A stretch of 64,000 nt of DNA from Dryas octopetala (Eukaryota; Streptophyta; Magnoliopsida; Rosales; Rosaceae): positions 16,657,738-16,721,737 of the forward strand of contig OY992833.1 of the NCBI GenBank assembly GCA_963921425.1, read 5' to 3'. Positions 30,920 to 43,852 of the stretch are shown one piece after another (positions within the stretch are counted from its first letter, which is position 1; each line of letters opens with the position of its first letter). The translations under genes and the position numbers were made by a program. The notes under the pieces were generated by a model that was not told the DNA's origin, did not search any database, and was given only the letters and a program-made list of their open reading frames with translations.

Positions 30920-33698
30920 TCGACATTTGCTACTGCTTTATATCAAGAATTGAGTTTCCTATTCAGTCCTCTAGCTGGTTACTTAAGAATAAAGCATTAA
31001 GGATTGTTCAAAGATCATTTAATGGTCAATAGATCATTTACCAAAAAGTTCTGCCATTCTAACTGAAGGACGCAATACAATTGTCTAAATAGCTATGTAA
31101 GTCTCAATTTCTTTGTTTTGGGCCTTTGGCCAGGATAAATCTCAATTTCATCACATCATTAATGGTGGAAATAAGAGTATATCAGACATTAAGGTATCAA
31201 CCTTTTCAATATAAACTTGTGTGGAATTTAAGATTCATTTGGTTGCCTACTTAGTACTTATACACTGTGTGGATGAAACTCTATATTATATTATGCAGAA
31301 TATAATATCTATCGATAACTTGGAATCATCCTCAACCTCAATCTTTTATTCTTTTATTCTTTTATTCTTTTCCAAGTTTGGTGATTTTACGACATAGATT
31401 CTACAATCCGTGTGAAATATTTGGGAAAACAGGTGGGAAGAATAACATTTTTTCAAGAAACAATTTCCAATATTATGATATTTACTATTTAGCCTGGTGG
31501 AAGCCTGTGGGGATCTTGTAATATGATCCTTTTGTAAATTAAAGATTTGTAATGTAGCATTGATTCTCATATATTTCTCACATGTAACAACATCTACTTC
31601 TTACCAATATGGTAGCAGAAAAATACGTACCCTTACAGGAATAGGAGCAATGGAGCTGACCATTTTATGCTCTCATGTCAAGATTGGGCATGCTTGCTCG
31701 CTAATTACCATTTACTTTGATGAAGATGATGAAATCCAAGTGCATAAGTACCTTCCAAAGAGTTTAAATTACCACAAAATTACCATAGAACCATACCAGG
31801 TCAAGCCTCATCTCAGTATCTCACCACCCTCACACACCCACGTGTCAGCCACTGCAACTATAAAACCTCTGCCCCCACAAAAAGCATCACCCGCACCACC
31901 GTCAACCAAACTGCTACAACCACCACACCACCCAACATTCATATCCATCTCTAAAGACCCTAAGCAACTACATGATAAAATAAATATTTCACATGATGGA
32001 TTAATAAATAAATTATATATATAATAACATCAAATATCAATGATTGTCAAAGGTGCAGCAGTTTCAAATTTCATTATAATAAAGGATCTGTCTCAATTTC
32101 CAAAGATTCAAATTAACTTCACAATGACTTTGTTATCAATGGCAACAAAGCGGGACCTACTTTATCTTCCAACAGTAGAATTAATTCCATTTCAGGAATA
32201 AGTCTCATCCCACAAGCCCTCGGATAATTGTGTAATAAGTGCAATCATTTGGAGTACAGCCTTTGACTTTCATTTCTTTAGCAACTTTTCTGCTTCACTT
32301 ATTAGCTCCCCATTACAAAATCCACCAATCATTAAAGTATATGTCAATGCTGAAGAGAAGGCATACCACTGTTGAAATAAGAGGAAGCAGTTCTCTGCAT
32401 CATCATCATCAACTTCAGCTTCTCTGAGTCTGAGCCAACGTTCAAAGACAGCTGGGAAGGGAGTTCAAAGTCTCCAATGGGTTTCCTTCAGAAACGTCTA
32501 GTCTGTGATTTGATAGAAGATAAATGGGTGCAACCTTGTTCTTCTGAATCACATTGGTTATGGCCTTGCTCTTTGGGTTCAAAGAAATTGAGATAATTTG
32601 TGCAAAAATAATGGAGGGAAAGGGAAGTGGGGAAAATGCTGAATTTTTTCTGGATTGGTGGAGGATGAGAGGATCTGCCGGAATAGAAATTGGAGGAGGG
32701 GGTGTAGCCCAAATGAAGAAGAGGGGAGGTGAATTGAAGTGAAGTAGTGAGTACAATGAAGGGTAATTCTATTCATACCCATACCCATTGCTAACTCAAC
32801 CCTAACTATGCCCCATTCAACTTTTTTTTTCAAACAGTTTTTATTTTACCCTAAAATAAATTAAAAGCTTTTTAACATTTTATCCACCTAAACTTTGCAC
32901 TCAATTTCACTTTGTCACTTAAAAAAAAATTGGGTCAATCTCCCACCTAAATTAAAAATTTATTGCAATGTTCCACTTGACCCTCATTCATTCATAAGTT
33001 TTGTTAAAAAAACTCATATACCGCACATATGACCCTCTTTTCAAGAGTTTTTTCGTCATTTTATGCCCAAAGAGGATTTCTCCATCAACAACTTTTCTCT
33101 CTCCTTCTTGAAACTACTTTATTGGAATTGATGAAATAATAAAAATGTTAGATTTTTTTATTGTTTGAATAGTAAGCCTCAATTTGCTCTAATTTGATAT
33201 TGGGTCAAATATACCAAGATTTTCCGTTTGATCAAATTTGGCCATGAGTTTGCCTTATATATTCATTGAAAGTCCAAAATCTCACATGACACTACGAATA
33301 AAGTTTACCCCATCATTTACCCCATTGGTGATGCTAATAGTGCTTGCATCACTAGTTCTCTTTTTACCGTGAATGCCTCAAGCGGCAAGAGCCCTGCCAA
33401 TTGCATACGAATACAAGTCACGAAAATGGTCCAAGTACAACAAGCATGACAAGTGTTATTGTCGGTTTTCAAGATATCTATTAAACCTAGTATGTATGTC
33501 AATCCATTTCAAGAAAAATAAAATAAAATCCAGTTTACACTACTTGAGCTTGATACGAAATGTCTTTATTTGCGTCATGATTTTTTGGATATACTTATAT
33601 ATTTACATGCAAATAGCACATTTTTTTGGGGCAACTATTCAAATAACACATTAAACAACATAAAAGAAACAATTAATCAAAGTTTCTCTTCTCAATTT
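30920..33698. other. Intergenic region between XTH copies A and B
   Basis: No supported gene. The segment 32440-32760 has open frames on both strands (minus strand MYSLLHFNSPPLFF, transit-peptide-like) and could be an old first exon, but no family was recognised. The remainder is AT-rich. Confidence 0.4.
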
Positions 33699-35062
33699 TC
33701 AGGACACATGCATGGTGCATTCTTGAGGAAAGCCTTGGGGAAATCTCTTTGTGTCTGTACAATAATTGTAAATCATGTACTTCTTTTGCACCAATTTCAA
33801 CTTCGCCTGGCTTGGTAAATCCAACTCTTGCGAGAGCCATGCATTAGTACTGGTAGAGCTTCTAGTAGAAGATGGAGAATTTGAAGTGCAAGAAGATGTC
33901 CCTGAGGACCACATACAGGCATTATTGGCATTGAAGTTCCTGTAGGAGGCAGCGAAAGGTGCTTGGGCCCAATCTGTCTTAACCAGACCACCCCTTGTAG
34001 CCCAGTCATCAGCATTCCAAAGACTAGAGTATATTCTCATGGGCTGGTTCTTTGGAAATGGAACACCAATTGGCTCCAAGTTCTTGAACTCTCTTATTGG
34101 GGTACCATCCACAGAGAAGCTGACACAGAGAAATATATAAACTATGCCATTTAATAGGCCTAATAATTATAAAAAATAAGACTTATTGTATGCTCATTAA
34201 ATTTGTTTACCAAATTTAGTTGTTTCATTTTATTTATTGATTTGATAAATAAGATATTACATGTGTACTGACTAGAGTCTACTGACATATTAATTGAGTG
34301 CAAAATTATGTTGACGACTACTTACATGATTTGTCGAGGATTCCAAAGGACTGAATATGTGTGAAAATCAGCTGCTGGGTCAAACCATAGATAGAACTGT
34401 TGCTCTCTGTTGCCCTTGCCTTGGCTATAGACATTGGTGTGAAGAATGTAAGGATCACCAGTCAGGTTTCCCAAGAACTCAAAATCTATCTCATCCCATG
34501 TTGACCCTTTTGAAGACAACTGCAAATTCACAAACACAAGAAGAAAATATGAGTATAAATTTATAGTTAATATTTTCTTGTAAGATATTTGGAAGATTAT
34601 GTCATGATAACTATTGTGAATTTGGATTAGAAATTTTAACAAAATTCCACATAATCAATTGTTGAAATTCACAATTTGAAAACATAACATGTGAGGCTCT
34701 TTTAGTAAATTTTACTGAATTTGGCGAGGCCACGCATACCATTTGGCTGGTAAAAGATTGAAACTAAAGCTTACATAGTAGGCGGTGACGGTGCCAGCAG
34801 AGTTTCCAGGGACAAGCTTGAGCTGCATGTCAATCTTGCCAAAGAGATATTCATGCTTGGATTGGAAGCCTGAACCAGAGGTTCTGTCGAGGGAGAGTGT
34901 AAGAAGCTCGTTGTTGTTGAGTATCTTAGCACGACCACCACCCCATGTAATCTCAAAATCCTGATTGAAATTACTAGCAGAGACAACTAATATCAAAGAG
35001 CCGGTAATAACACAGAGCATCAATACATGAAGAGAGTAGTATTTTGGGGAAAGCCAAGCCAT
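33699..35062 (-). CDS. XTH: Xyloglucan endotransglucosylase/hydrolase (copy B), 300 aa
   Basis: A secreted GH16 enzyme that cuts and religates xyloglucan in the cell wall. Exons 35062-34775, 34519-34326 and 34119-33699 join in frame (288, 194, 421 nt). A signal peptide (MAWLSPKYY to VVSAS) precedes [13 protein letters not shown]. The catalytic stretch [11 protein letters not shown] has the nucleophile and acid/base Glu residues and is followed by the NLT glycosylation site typical of XTHs. The C-terminal XET domain has [14 protein letters not shown], paired Cys residues and [13 protein letters not shown]. Length and the two intron positions are usual for the family. Oriented like copy C, 2.9 kb away. 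No breaks seen. Confidence 0.95.
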
Positions 35063-35126
35063 GGTTGTTTTGTAATGAAAGCTTGGATGTGACATGAGGG
35101 AGTAATGGAAATGAAGGGGTCTATGA

Positions 35127-35136
35127 GTATTTATAG
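35127..35136 (-). promoter_or_regulatory. TATA box of XTH copy B
   Basis: Minus strand CTATAAATAC about 65 bases upstream of the start codon at 35062. Confidence 0.6.
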
Positions 35137-35139
35137 TAC

Positions 35140-37929
35140 TTGGCAGGGAATTAAATATTGGCTTAATTTTGGCTATGCCACTTACGAGCAAAATTGTCTC
35201 GAAAATCTAGTAAAAATATATACCGTTAATTTTCTTAACTTTATCCCTTTTTTTATAAATTTTAAAAATAAAACATCTAGTAGTGCTCGAACCCGTCAAA
35301 GAACTATTTGATAGAATTTCGAACACCATTCGATAGAGTTCTAGCACTATCTGAATAGAACTTGAGTACTCTTGAAAATAGCTAAAAGCTTTTAATTGAA
35401 ACAAAAATGGTATAGATTTCAAATTTTGTCCTCTCGTCAAGTTTGTAATATTTTTCCTTAATCTAAAATTAAGTGCTATCTATCAAAAATTTTCCACATA
35501 AGCAATTGCATCAGCTTGGCTAACGATAAATAAGGTAATTTCAAATATGGGCATAATTTGAAGGAAAAGTTAAGAGGTGAAGTCAGTCAAAATGTTGCCA
35601 TGTAAGCAACCACATTAGCTTGGCTAACGAAATAAAGGCAATTTTAAATACGAGCATAATATATAGGGTGAAGTGGGTTAAAATAATTTTTTCAAGGTAC
35701 ATTCAGACATGAGACAATAGTTCAAGGTGCATAGACATATTTAAATCTTATATATTGAGGAAATTTGAAAAACTAATAAAAATTTGGGTTATTGAAAGAC
35801 CTTTATTCTTTTTTTAGAATTGTTAAAATTTAACTTTCGAGTAATGTTCAATGTTCTCTTCGAATAGTCTTCGAGCTCTTCTTGAATAATGCTTGAGTTT
35901 TCTTGAATAATACTCGAATATTTAATTTTTAAAATTATCAAAAAAATGTTAAAAATCTTTTATGGATAAAAGCCAAATTTTGAAAGGTTTCCTTATATCC
36001 TGGATAAACACTGAGTTGGAGGATGTAGCTAGCTAGCTAGCTAGCATGAGAAGGTCCAGTGAGCTTTCAGCTGTGAACTGTTTGGTGGCCTGGCACAGAA
36101 AAAAGACAGAAAAGTTGGCTGTCAAAACGCACTAGCTAATGCATGCACATCTAAAGGCTAAAGCTGTATAGTATAGGACGCGGTTTTTGGCATTAATATT
36201 ATGAAAGTCCAAATCGATCGCAGAGGTTGGTGTTGTCTGCTGCCCAGTTACATCACAAAGTTCTCCTCATCTTTAAAACACTGTGCCCATTATTTTATTA
36301 CCGAGTAATAAAACCTCCATTCACCGCCAAAAGCCATTTTAAAAATATAAAAAATAAAAAATAAAAAATATTATTGGTGTTGTTGGGGGGTGAGGAGGTG
36401 GGTTGTAATGGTGCCGCAGAATCCCAGTGGAATATGAAACATTTGTTTTTGTTTTTTTAAAGTGGGAATCTCAATTTGTGCACTCCAGAAGGGACAAGTT
36501 ATGGATATAACTTGGATTGTTCATCAGTTGGCACTACTCATACACTGCCTTGTGTGCATTGCACCCATATATTCCCCCAAGTACGTAGTGGTTTCTGGTT
36601 TTGTTTTCAATCTATTGAATGCTTCTTCTTTTTTTCTTCACTAAATTAAGAATATATTAGAGCTCTTAGGCTCTTTTGAAAGTTGTGTATCTTCTGATAA
36701 AAAATTAAGAGCCGGTCCGTATGGGATTTTCACTCAGGTTATCTACACTTGATTTGGATGAAATCTTAAATATAAATCATTTTTGTCAATTCTATATAAG
36801 AACATTTTTATGTATAAAGAATTTTTGTAAGGAATTCCAAATCCCTATATAGGATTCTGTTTGGACAAGCTTTTTATATAGAATTTGTATAAAGAATTCC
36901 CATATAAAATTTTGTCAGAACCGAATATAGATGTGTTAAATATCCTACATCACTAGGATATGGTTGAGTTGTACACTATATAACCCTTGGGCAATCTTCT
37001 CCTTACAAACCGGTTTTTGAGGATAAATTAGGTCATAAATTTAATACATGCACTTTATAGTTGGTCTCATGTAGGTTTTAACAAGATGATCCGAGTATGA
37101 AGGCAATAATCCCTCTAATATTACAAAACAACAATACTAAAGAAATGGGAAGTTCAAAATCTTCAAAACAAGAAATATTGTATTTGTTAAATGTTCATTC
37201 TCTTACAATAATCTATTAAGTTTTCAAAGATGTTCATATTTCAATATACATAAGAACAAGAATTTTCGTTCACTTAAAAAAGAGACACTTGTACACATTT
37301 ATATTCGTCCAAAATGAATTTACTTTGAGGAGAAATGTTGAAAACTAGTCTCATAGCATGTTTACAATGTTTTTTTTTTCTACGTTAAAGAAAATTGAAA
37401 CATTCAATCCTAAATCAATCAATATGGGTGGCAATTAGTATGGGTGAAGATATTCAAAACCCTATATTCTATTATCCAAAGTTTTATCCCTCTAACGTGG
37501 GATACAACTTTCAACAACATTCTTGCATTACAATTAATGTTGGATTAATTATCACACAACACCACCAAGTAGCTAAGCCTTTGGAGTTAGTCCAAGTATG
37601 TAGGTGAGATAAGAGTTAGGATTAGACTAGGTTCAAGATTCAATTCTTTCTAATGTAACAAAAAAAAAAACCATCACCAAGTAGCTGGCTTTTGATCTAA
37701 TTATATTCTTCTAATAATGCCAGAGAAGTCTCAAGTTTAAATTTTCCCACTGCGAGATAATAAAAAAATAAGAATTATCACACAACACTATGCACAGTGG
37801 AAATAATATGTAGATATTGGATTATATAATTACATACAAAAGAATTTAATTTCCACTAATCGATTAGGCTAAGTATGGAAAAACAATAAAAAAACTAAAT
37901 CAAAGAATTGATACATGGATTGGTGCCAT
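35140..37929. other. Intergenic region between XTH copies B and C
   Basis: No gene. A GCTA repeat lies near 36028-36046. Around 36934-37100 the order tgttaaatatcctacatcac, a cactatataaccc TATA-like box and ccttacaaaccggttttt resembles the LTR of small plant retrotransposons, but the other end was not found. Confidence 0.35.
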
Positions 37930-39027
37930 TTATGACTTGCATTCAGTGGGGAGGCCCTGGGGAAATCTCTTAATGTCAGTGCAGTAATTGTAGATCATGT
38001 AGTTCTTTTGCACCCATGCTAGCCTCCCCTGCTTAGCTGAATCAAGCTCTTCTGAGAGCCAAGCATTGCTAGGTAAGGCAGTAGAAGAGGCAGACTTTGA
38101 TGAGCTACATGAAGATGAAGATGCTCCAGTACTTGACCAAACACAAGCTTTGGCATTAAAGTTCCTGTAGGAAGCAGTGAAAGGAGCTCTGCTCCAATCT
38201 GTCTTCACAAGCCCTCCCCTTGTTGCCCAATCATCAGCATTCCAGAGACTAGAGTATATCCTCATTGGCTGGCTCTTTGGGAATGGAACACCAGCTGATT
38301 CCAAGTTCTTGAACTCTCTAATGGGAGTACCATCCACAGAGAAACTGAAACAGAGAGAACAGAGTAATAAAGTCAATATTAAAGAATTAATTGTATAATT
38401 TGAACTTCATTGTAGCAAAATTTGGATTAATGGGTACATACACAATGCGCTGTGGATTCCAGAGGATGGAATAGGTGTGAAAATCTGCAGTTGGGTCAAA
38501 CCAAAGGTAGAATTGTTGCTCTCTGTTTCCTTTGCCTTGGCTGAAGACATTGGTGTGAAGAATGTAAGGGTCACCACTCAGATTCCCCAAGAACTCGAAG
38601 TCTATCTCATCCCATGTTGACCCTTTCGAGGATAACTGCAAATCATTACAAAATGAATGTTATATAAATTAGTCAGACCAACATTCCCAATAACAGATAC
38701 AAGAAAATTTGAAGCAAAAGTGACCAATTCTTGAGATGAACATACATAGTAGGCAGTGACAGTGCCAGCAGAGTTTCCAGGGACAAGCTTGAGCTGCATA
38801 TCAATCTTGCCGAAGAGATACTCATGCTTGGATTGGAAGCCAGAGCCAGAGGCTTGGTCAAGTGAAAGAGTAAGAAGTTCACCATTGTTGAGCATCTTAG
38901 CCCGACCGTCTCCCCAAGTAATCTCAAAGTCTTGGTTTAAGTTACCAGCAGAGGCAACCATCAGAGAGCTAAGTAGAAGTGGTATGATCACCAGCATCAA
39001 TGAAAGTGGTGATTTAAAGAAAGCCAT
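37930..39027 (-). CDS. XTH: Xyloglucan endotransglucosylase/hydrolase (copy C), 296 aa
   Basis: Exons 39027-38746, 38635-38442 and 38344-37930 join in frame (282, 194, 415 nt). The middle exon has the same length as in copies B and D. A signal peptide ([10 protein letters not shown] to VASAG) leads into [13 protein letters not shown]. The active site is [11 protein letters not shown] with NLS glycosylation site next to it. [14 protein letters not shown] and [15 protein letters not shown] mark the C-terminal XET domain. A Ser-rich loop (residues about 220-245) is the most variable part between copies. Introns are short, 110 and 97 bp. Intact. Confidence 0.95.
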
Positions 39028-39112
39028 GGGTTTGCTTTGGAAATGTGTAAAAAGAGAAGTAGTAGAAAAGTAGAGAGCTACTGATGTGCATGGTATGTAT
39101 GGCTAGCTTGTG

Positions 39113-39122
39113 GTTTATATAG
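39113..39122 (-). promoter_or_regulatory. TATA box of XTH copy C
   Basis: Minus strand CTATATAAAC about 86 bases upstream of the start codon. Confidence 0.65.
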
Positions 39123-39129
39123 TAGTGGT

Positions 39130-40135
39130 AGTAGGTGTGATTTGAAGGAGTAGTGGAAAGTGGTAGGAAGGTTCAGTAATTTGCTAGCTATGCACAGTTA
39201 GCTGATCATAAATGTAAGGGGAATTGGGGCCTAAACCCAATTGCAAGGACGCGGTTTTGAACAGACTAAGTTTTTTGTGAGGAAAGTGTTTGCATGGGGA
39301 GGTGAGGCCCGCCCAGTTCAGCTTTAGGCCTTTACCAAAAACTCAAACCATTGTCTTTGTCTAAATTGTAAGACCACCTCCACCACCGACAATGCTGTAC
39401 CAATGGACCGTCCACACGTACACATACCAGAGAGGAGAGCACATAACGACAAGAGTGTATGTTTGAGCCTAAAATGATCCGCTAGACAAACAATTAATAC
39501 CCAAAATAGGCACACATTAAATCGAAGTAGGAAAGATAAACGATTTGATACCAATTAATTAGATTGCTTTTCATGCTGGTGTGGCAAACTATCTTCAAAT
39601 CAATAGCTTAGAAATGTGGCCTTTTGACGCGGAAATTCTATATTGCAGTGCCCATTTGTAAGATTTGCTAAGAATCGGATTAAATTAAATATGTACAATG
39701 TATCAAATAGTAGAATACTTTATGTTTGACTTTTGGTTAGTGATTATTATTTGGTTAATGAGTTATTTTGTACGCTTAATCTCGTAAAGCGATTTATAAT
39801 TGAGTATCGTTTTGGGCATTTTATATTTTTTTTGATCAATTTTATATTTTGAACACATAATAAGGTGAGTTATATATATTTTTGGGCACTTGTGGAGGTT
39901 CTTGCTCTCATCAGAGTGGCATACTAGCTGGCCTATTAAGATATTCTCATTTTACAACACTATGATAAAGAGTAGTATCTCTCCTTTGACACGCACACTC
40001 GTTCACCTGTTGTTGCAGGCTTGCAGCAGCGGTACTAGAAAATCGCTCATTGAGCATTAGCTTATAATTGTGCTATTTGACAATGCGAAGCACAATTAAT
40101 TGTGCTTTTATGATAACGGCAACAAAATGACTACA
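39130..40135. other. Intergenic, no gene seen
   Basis: AT-rich DNA with no coding or repeat structure that I recognise. Confidence 0.4.
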
Positions 40136-40144
40136 TTATTAATA

Positions 40145-40552
40145 GGCTTAATTGTGTTTTTACCACCTAAAGTTTGGAGTGATTCTCACTTTACCACCCA
40201 AAACTTTATTTGTCCCACTTTACCACCCAGAACTTTATCTGTCTCACTTTACCATCCAAAGTTTACATTGATTCCCACTTTACTACCCAAAGTTTACATT
40301 GATTCCTACTTTACCCTCTGAATCTAGAGTGACAGAATAGACGAAAAAAGGTTAACTGGGACACGAAAAATAGTTTTGGGTGGTAAAGTGAGAATCAATG
40401 TAAACTTTGGGTGGTAAAGTGGGACAAATAAATTTCTGGGTGGTAAAGTGAGAATCAATGTAAACTTTGGGTGGTAAAGTGAGACAAATAAAGTTCTGGG
40501 TGGTAAAGTGAGAATCAATGTAAACTTTGAGTGGTAAAAACACAATTAAGCC
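40145..40552. mobile_element. MULE-type foldback MITE, 408 bp, with perfect 9-bp TSD
   Basis: Both arms start GGCTTAATTGTGTTTTTACC. TSD ttattaata occurs at 40136-40144 and 40553-40561. The arms are built of short units that alternate 'tttaccacccaaagtttac' and 'tttatttgtcccac' motifs, so nearly the whole element is a hairpin with tandem sub-repeats. Confidence 0.9.
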
Positions 40553-40561
40553 TTATTAATA

Positions 40562-41425
40562 TTTCTCAATTGATGTTACTATTTTAAGAGCATGTACAAT
40601 AGTCGGAGTCAATAGGCAATTTAATATAAGTTTATTGATTTATTTTCATCTACTTTGTCAATTATTTCATTGCAATGGTTCAAGTTAATACTTATATGTT
40701 TTTTAATATTTTTGTGTATACCTTTACAAGTTAAAATTTATAAATTTAATTATTATAAAATTAGGGAAATTTAGAGTTTAGTCCATTTTATGAGTTTTTA
40801 TTAGACTAAGACCGATAGTGATTTATAATTTTTAATTAAGTTCTTTTATTTTTCTTCTTTAACAACTTTATGTTCGGTTTTAACTCCAAGATCTCGGAGT
40901 TAACACCTAACATACAGCCTCTACAAAGCTTACTCTATATCCTAGGAGGGGAAATACCCTTCAAATCGGGAAAAAACTTTATTATGAATTAATAGGATTT
41001 TTTTTATAAATTAAAAGGACCTTATTATGAATTAAAATGATTTTCTTATAAATTTTAAAACACCTCCAGTTTCCATCTAAAAACTGTTTTTGTAAAACAC
41101 TTAAGTCTAATTATCTCATAAAATTATACCATTGTAAATATCTCAAAGAGATCTTTAAAATAACCCCAATATTTAATGTATTTAAATAATTTTAATCTAA
41201 TACCCAAATTTGAATTTAGAAAATTCTATTTACATACATAAAATATTTCAATATTACATAATAGAAAATGACTAATATGAGGGACTGTGAGAGACAGTTT
41301 TATAAGAGTACTTAGATTAAACAAATGACACCTAATTTTTCAACTTTATGTTAACTATGCGATTTTGGGCTCAATAAGTCCCATTTTACAGAAAAACTTG
41401 TTATAAATGAAGTGCTTTATTTTTA
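40562..41425. other. Intergenic, no gene seen
   Basis: AT-rich, non-coding. Confidence 0.4.
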
Positions 41426-41825
41426 AGAATGCTCTAAAACTAACTTGTTAATAAGTTAATACAAAACTAACTATCATATTGGGCCCACTACACAATATAA
41501 TATTTAAATCTGAACTGTCTATTTTTTAGGCCCTACTTCAAATATCATCCCTGTAAAAAATCTCCAAAATCGGAAGTCATTTAGTTATTTGATTATAACA
41601 AAAATTATTTATATGCTTTTATCGAAAACACTGATCGTCTATTTATTTGATCTGAATTAGATGACTATATAATTTTCAATTTAGTTGATTTTTTACAATG
41701 ATGATCTTTGAAGTATGATCTAAATAACTGACGGTTCGGATTATGAGATTAGTTATATGGTGGTTCTAAATGCATGGTTTGCTTCGTATTAATTTACTAA
41801 CCAGTTTGTTTTAGAGCACTCCTCC
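41426..41825. mobile_element. MITE, about 400 bp, TIR with tgctctaaaac
   Basis: The left end reads agaatgctctaaaactaact. The right end reads ...ttttagagcactcct, its inverse. Internal gggcccactacacaatataa and gattttttacaatgatgatc blocks recur in the copy at 45.25 kb. TSD not resolved. Confidence 0.75.
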
Positions 41826-41925
41826 TTCATTTTTATGTGAAGAAAATTAATTTGGAGATCGTGGTTCCTGTCTTGTGTGGGGGAGTTGCACCATGTTAGT
41901 TGGTGCGACCCACACTTAAGCATTG

Positions 41926-42104
41926 GAAAAATTATAGGGTATAACCGATATACCGCCACATAGTATAACCAATCTAACGTGTAAGGGTATTATTAGATGA
42001 TGTGTTTATATTAATAAGGTATAGTATTAATTACATCCACTCATATATAACACATAGACTAGTTATACCACGTGTCAATATATCGGTTATACAAAATAAT
42101 TTCT
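41926..42104. mobile_element. Short MITE, about 180 bp
   Basis: Inverted ends: gggtataaccgatata near 41936 and tatatcggttatac near 42080. No TSD determined. Confidence 0.55.
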
Positions 42105-42390
42105 CCAAACATTGTCATCTAATAATTTTTTTTTGTTCTATTGTGCATCCTAATAAGAGAGAACTTAAAATTGAAACCAAAGTGAGAAGAGAAAGCGAGA
42201 GGCTTTATCTTGGGAGTTGGAACTTGGAACACACAACTAAGAAAAAAAAATGATGAATGACAATATTTGAGTGGGTTGGGGTCGCACCAGCTGACATGGC
42301 GTGTTTGTTCTCTATCACACTACAAGATTGCATCACATGCTCTATCCAGTTGACATGTGGATCGACTTGCTTGTCCACAACTTCACAAAC

Positions 42391-42416
42391 ACTTCGCAAT
42401 ATATATATTGCGAAGT
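42391..42416. repeat. Perfect 26-bp palindrome
   Basis: acttcgcaat joined through a TA core to attgcgaagt. No gene nearby explains it. Confidence 0.85.
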
Positions 42417-42651
42417 TCGCACTTGACGCCGCACGTTCATACCTAACGTCGAGGGCTTAATAGTGCAAAATTATGCAGCTACCGAGTGTTCGGCGTTGGT
42501 TTGTTGGTGTTTATGTTATAATTTAACTCTAAAATTTTGGATTAATCCCAAAGCTAAACCCTAACATAACGCCTTCACCAAGCCCATTCAAATAGGCTTG
42601 GCCTTATTGAGTTGGAGATGAGTTTAAATCCAACAACTGAATTTTTAAATT

Positions 42652-43324
42652 GGCTTAATTGTATTTTTACCACCCAAAGTTTGAGTTAGTGTGAATCATC
42701 CAAATGTTTATTTGTCCCACTTTACCACCTACAACTATTTCCCGTGTCCCACTTTACCTTTTTTCGTCTATTCCATCATTCAAATAATACAAAATGATGA
42801 CGTGGCAGGGGCATATTTTTCTCTCTTCATTTAATTTCGTCTACTTGGACAAAAAAATCTACTAAAATTTCTTATATTTTTTAAAATATTAAATTTAATT
42901 ATAATAATTAAAAACTAAAAATATGAGAATTTTTTTTTGGGGTGGGGGAGGGGAGGGAGGAAGGAGATTGGTTTTGTTTTGTTTTTTTTCTAAAGTTTTA
43001 GAATATTATTTTTTTAATTATTTTTTTACACATGGCAACTTACGTACATAAGAAAAAAAAGGCCTACAATGGACATGTAGGTGCCACATCACCAATTTTT
43101 AGGGTTTTGAAGAATTATTTATTTATTTATTTTTGCAAGTGGATGAAATGACAAGAATTCTCTTGTCATATCAGCATTTTTAACGATTTAGACGTTGGAA
43201 TGGACGAAGAAATGTAAATTGGGACACGGGGCATAATTATAGATGCCAAAGTGAGACAAATAAACGTTTGAGTGGTAAAGTGGAAATCAACTCAAACTTT
43301 GGGTGGTAAAAACACAATTAAGCC
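42652..43324. mobile_element. MULE-type foldback MITE, 673 bp, with perfect 9-bp TSD
   Basis: Same family as 40145-40552: ends GGCTTAATTGTATTTTTACC and its inverse. TSD ttttaaatt at 42643-42651 and 43325-43333. The arms are shorter relative to a unique AT-rich centre. Confidence 0.9.
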
Positions 43325-43852
43325 TTTTAAATTTTGGGCTACTTTTACAACCCTAATTACTAATTAACCCTATATATAGTTGGATTAGATTATATCAGGT
43401 CAAGCTTTAAGCAAAACAAACTTATCCATATATGCATGGCATAAATTCTTTAATTAATTGTGAACTATTTGCATAATATATATTACTCGTGATCTGCCAG
43501 TAACGAAGTATTTAGCTAGGTTTTTACTAGGAGATCAGTAAAGAACCCCTATCAAATCGAGGGAAGTAAACCAAAACTTGGACCGATCCGCACAAGGGTT
43601 ATCTAGTGAAGGTTGCATGGCCAGATATGACTTGTCACTTGTGCGACAAGCACATTTCACAAATCAAAACCATCTCTACTATTTCTCATTCATCGACACC
43701 TATGTCCACTTGGCACTACCACATCACCTTCTTGATCGACACTTCTCAAGCTCACCTTCAAATTTCCAAACCCCAAGTCACAGTCCTATCCATTATTTAA
43801 AGCATTTGCTGCATTTCTATTCCAACATAAACTAATGTTACCAAAATAACCA

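Noticed and set aside
31560-32024. 154-codon plus-strand frame with Pro/His-rich end
   Set aside because: No recognisable domain and the composition looks non-coding.
32442-32756. Transit-peptide-like minus-strand frame
   Set aside because: Could be an old first exon but no downstream exon or family match was seen.
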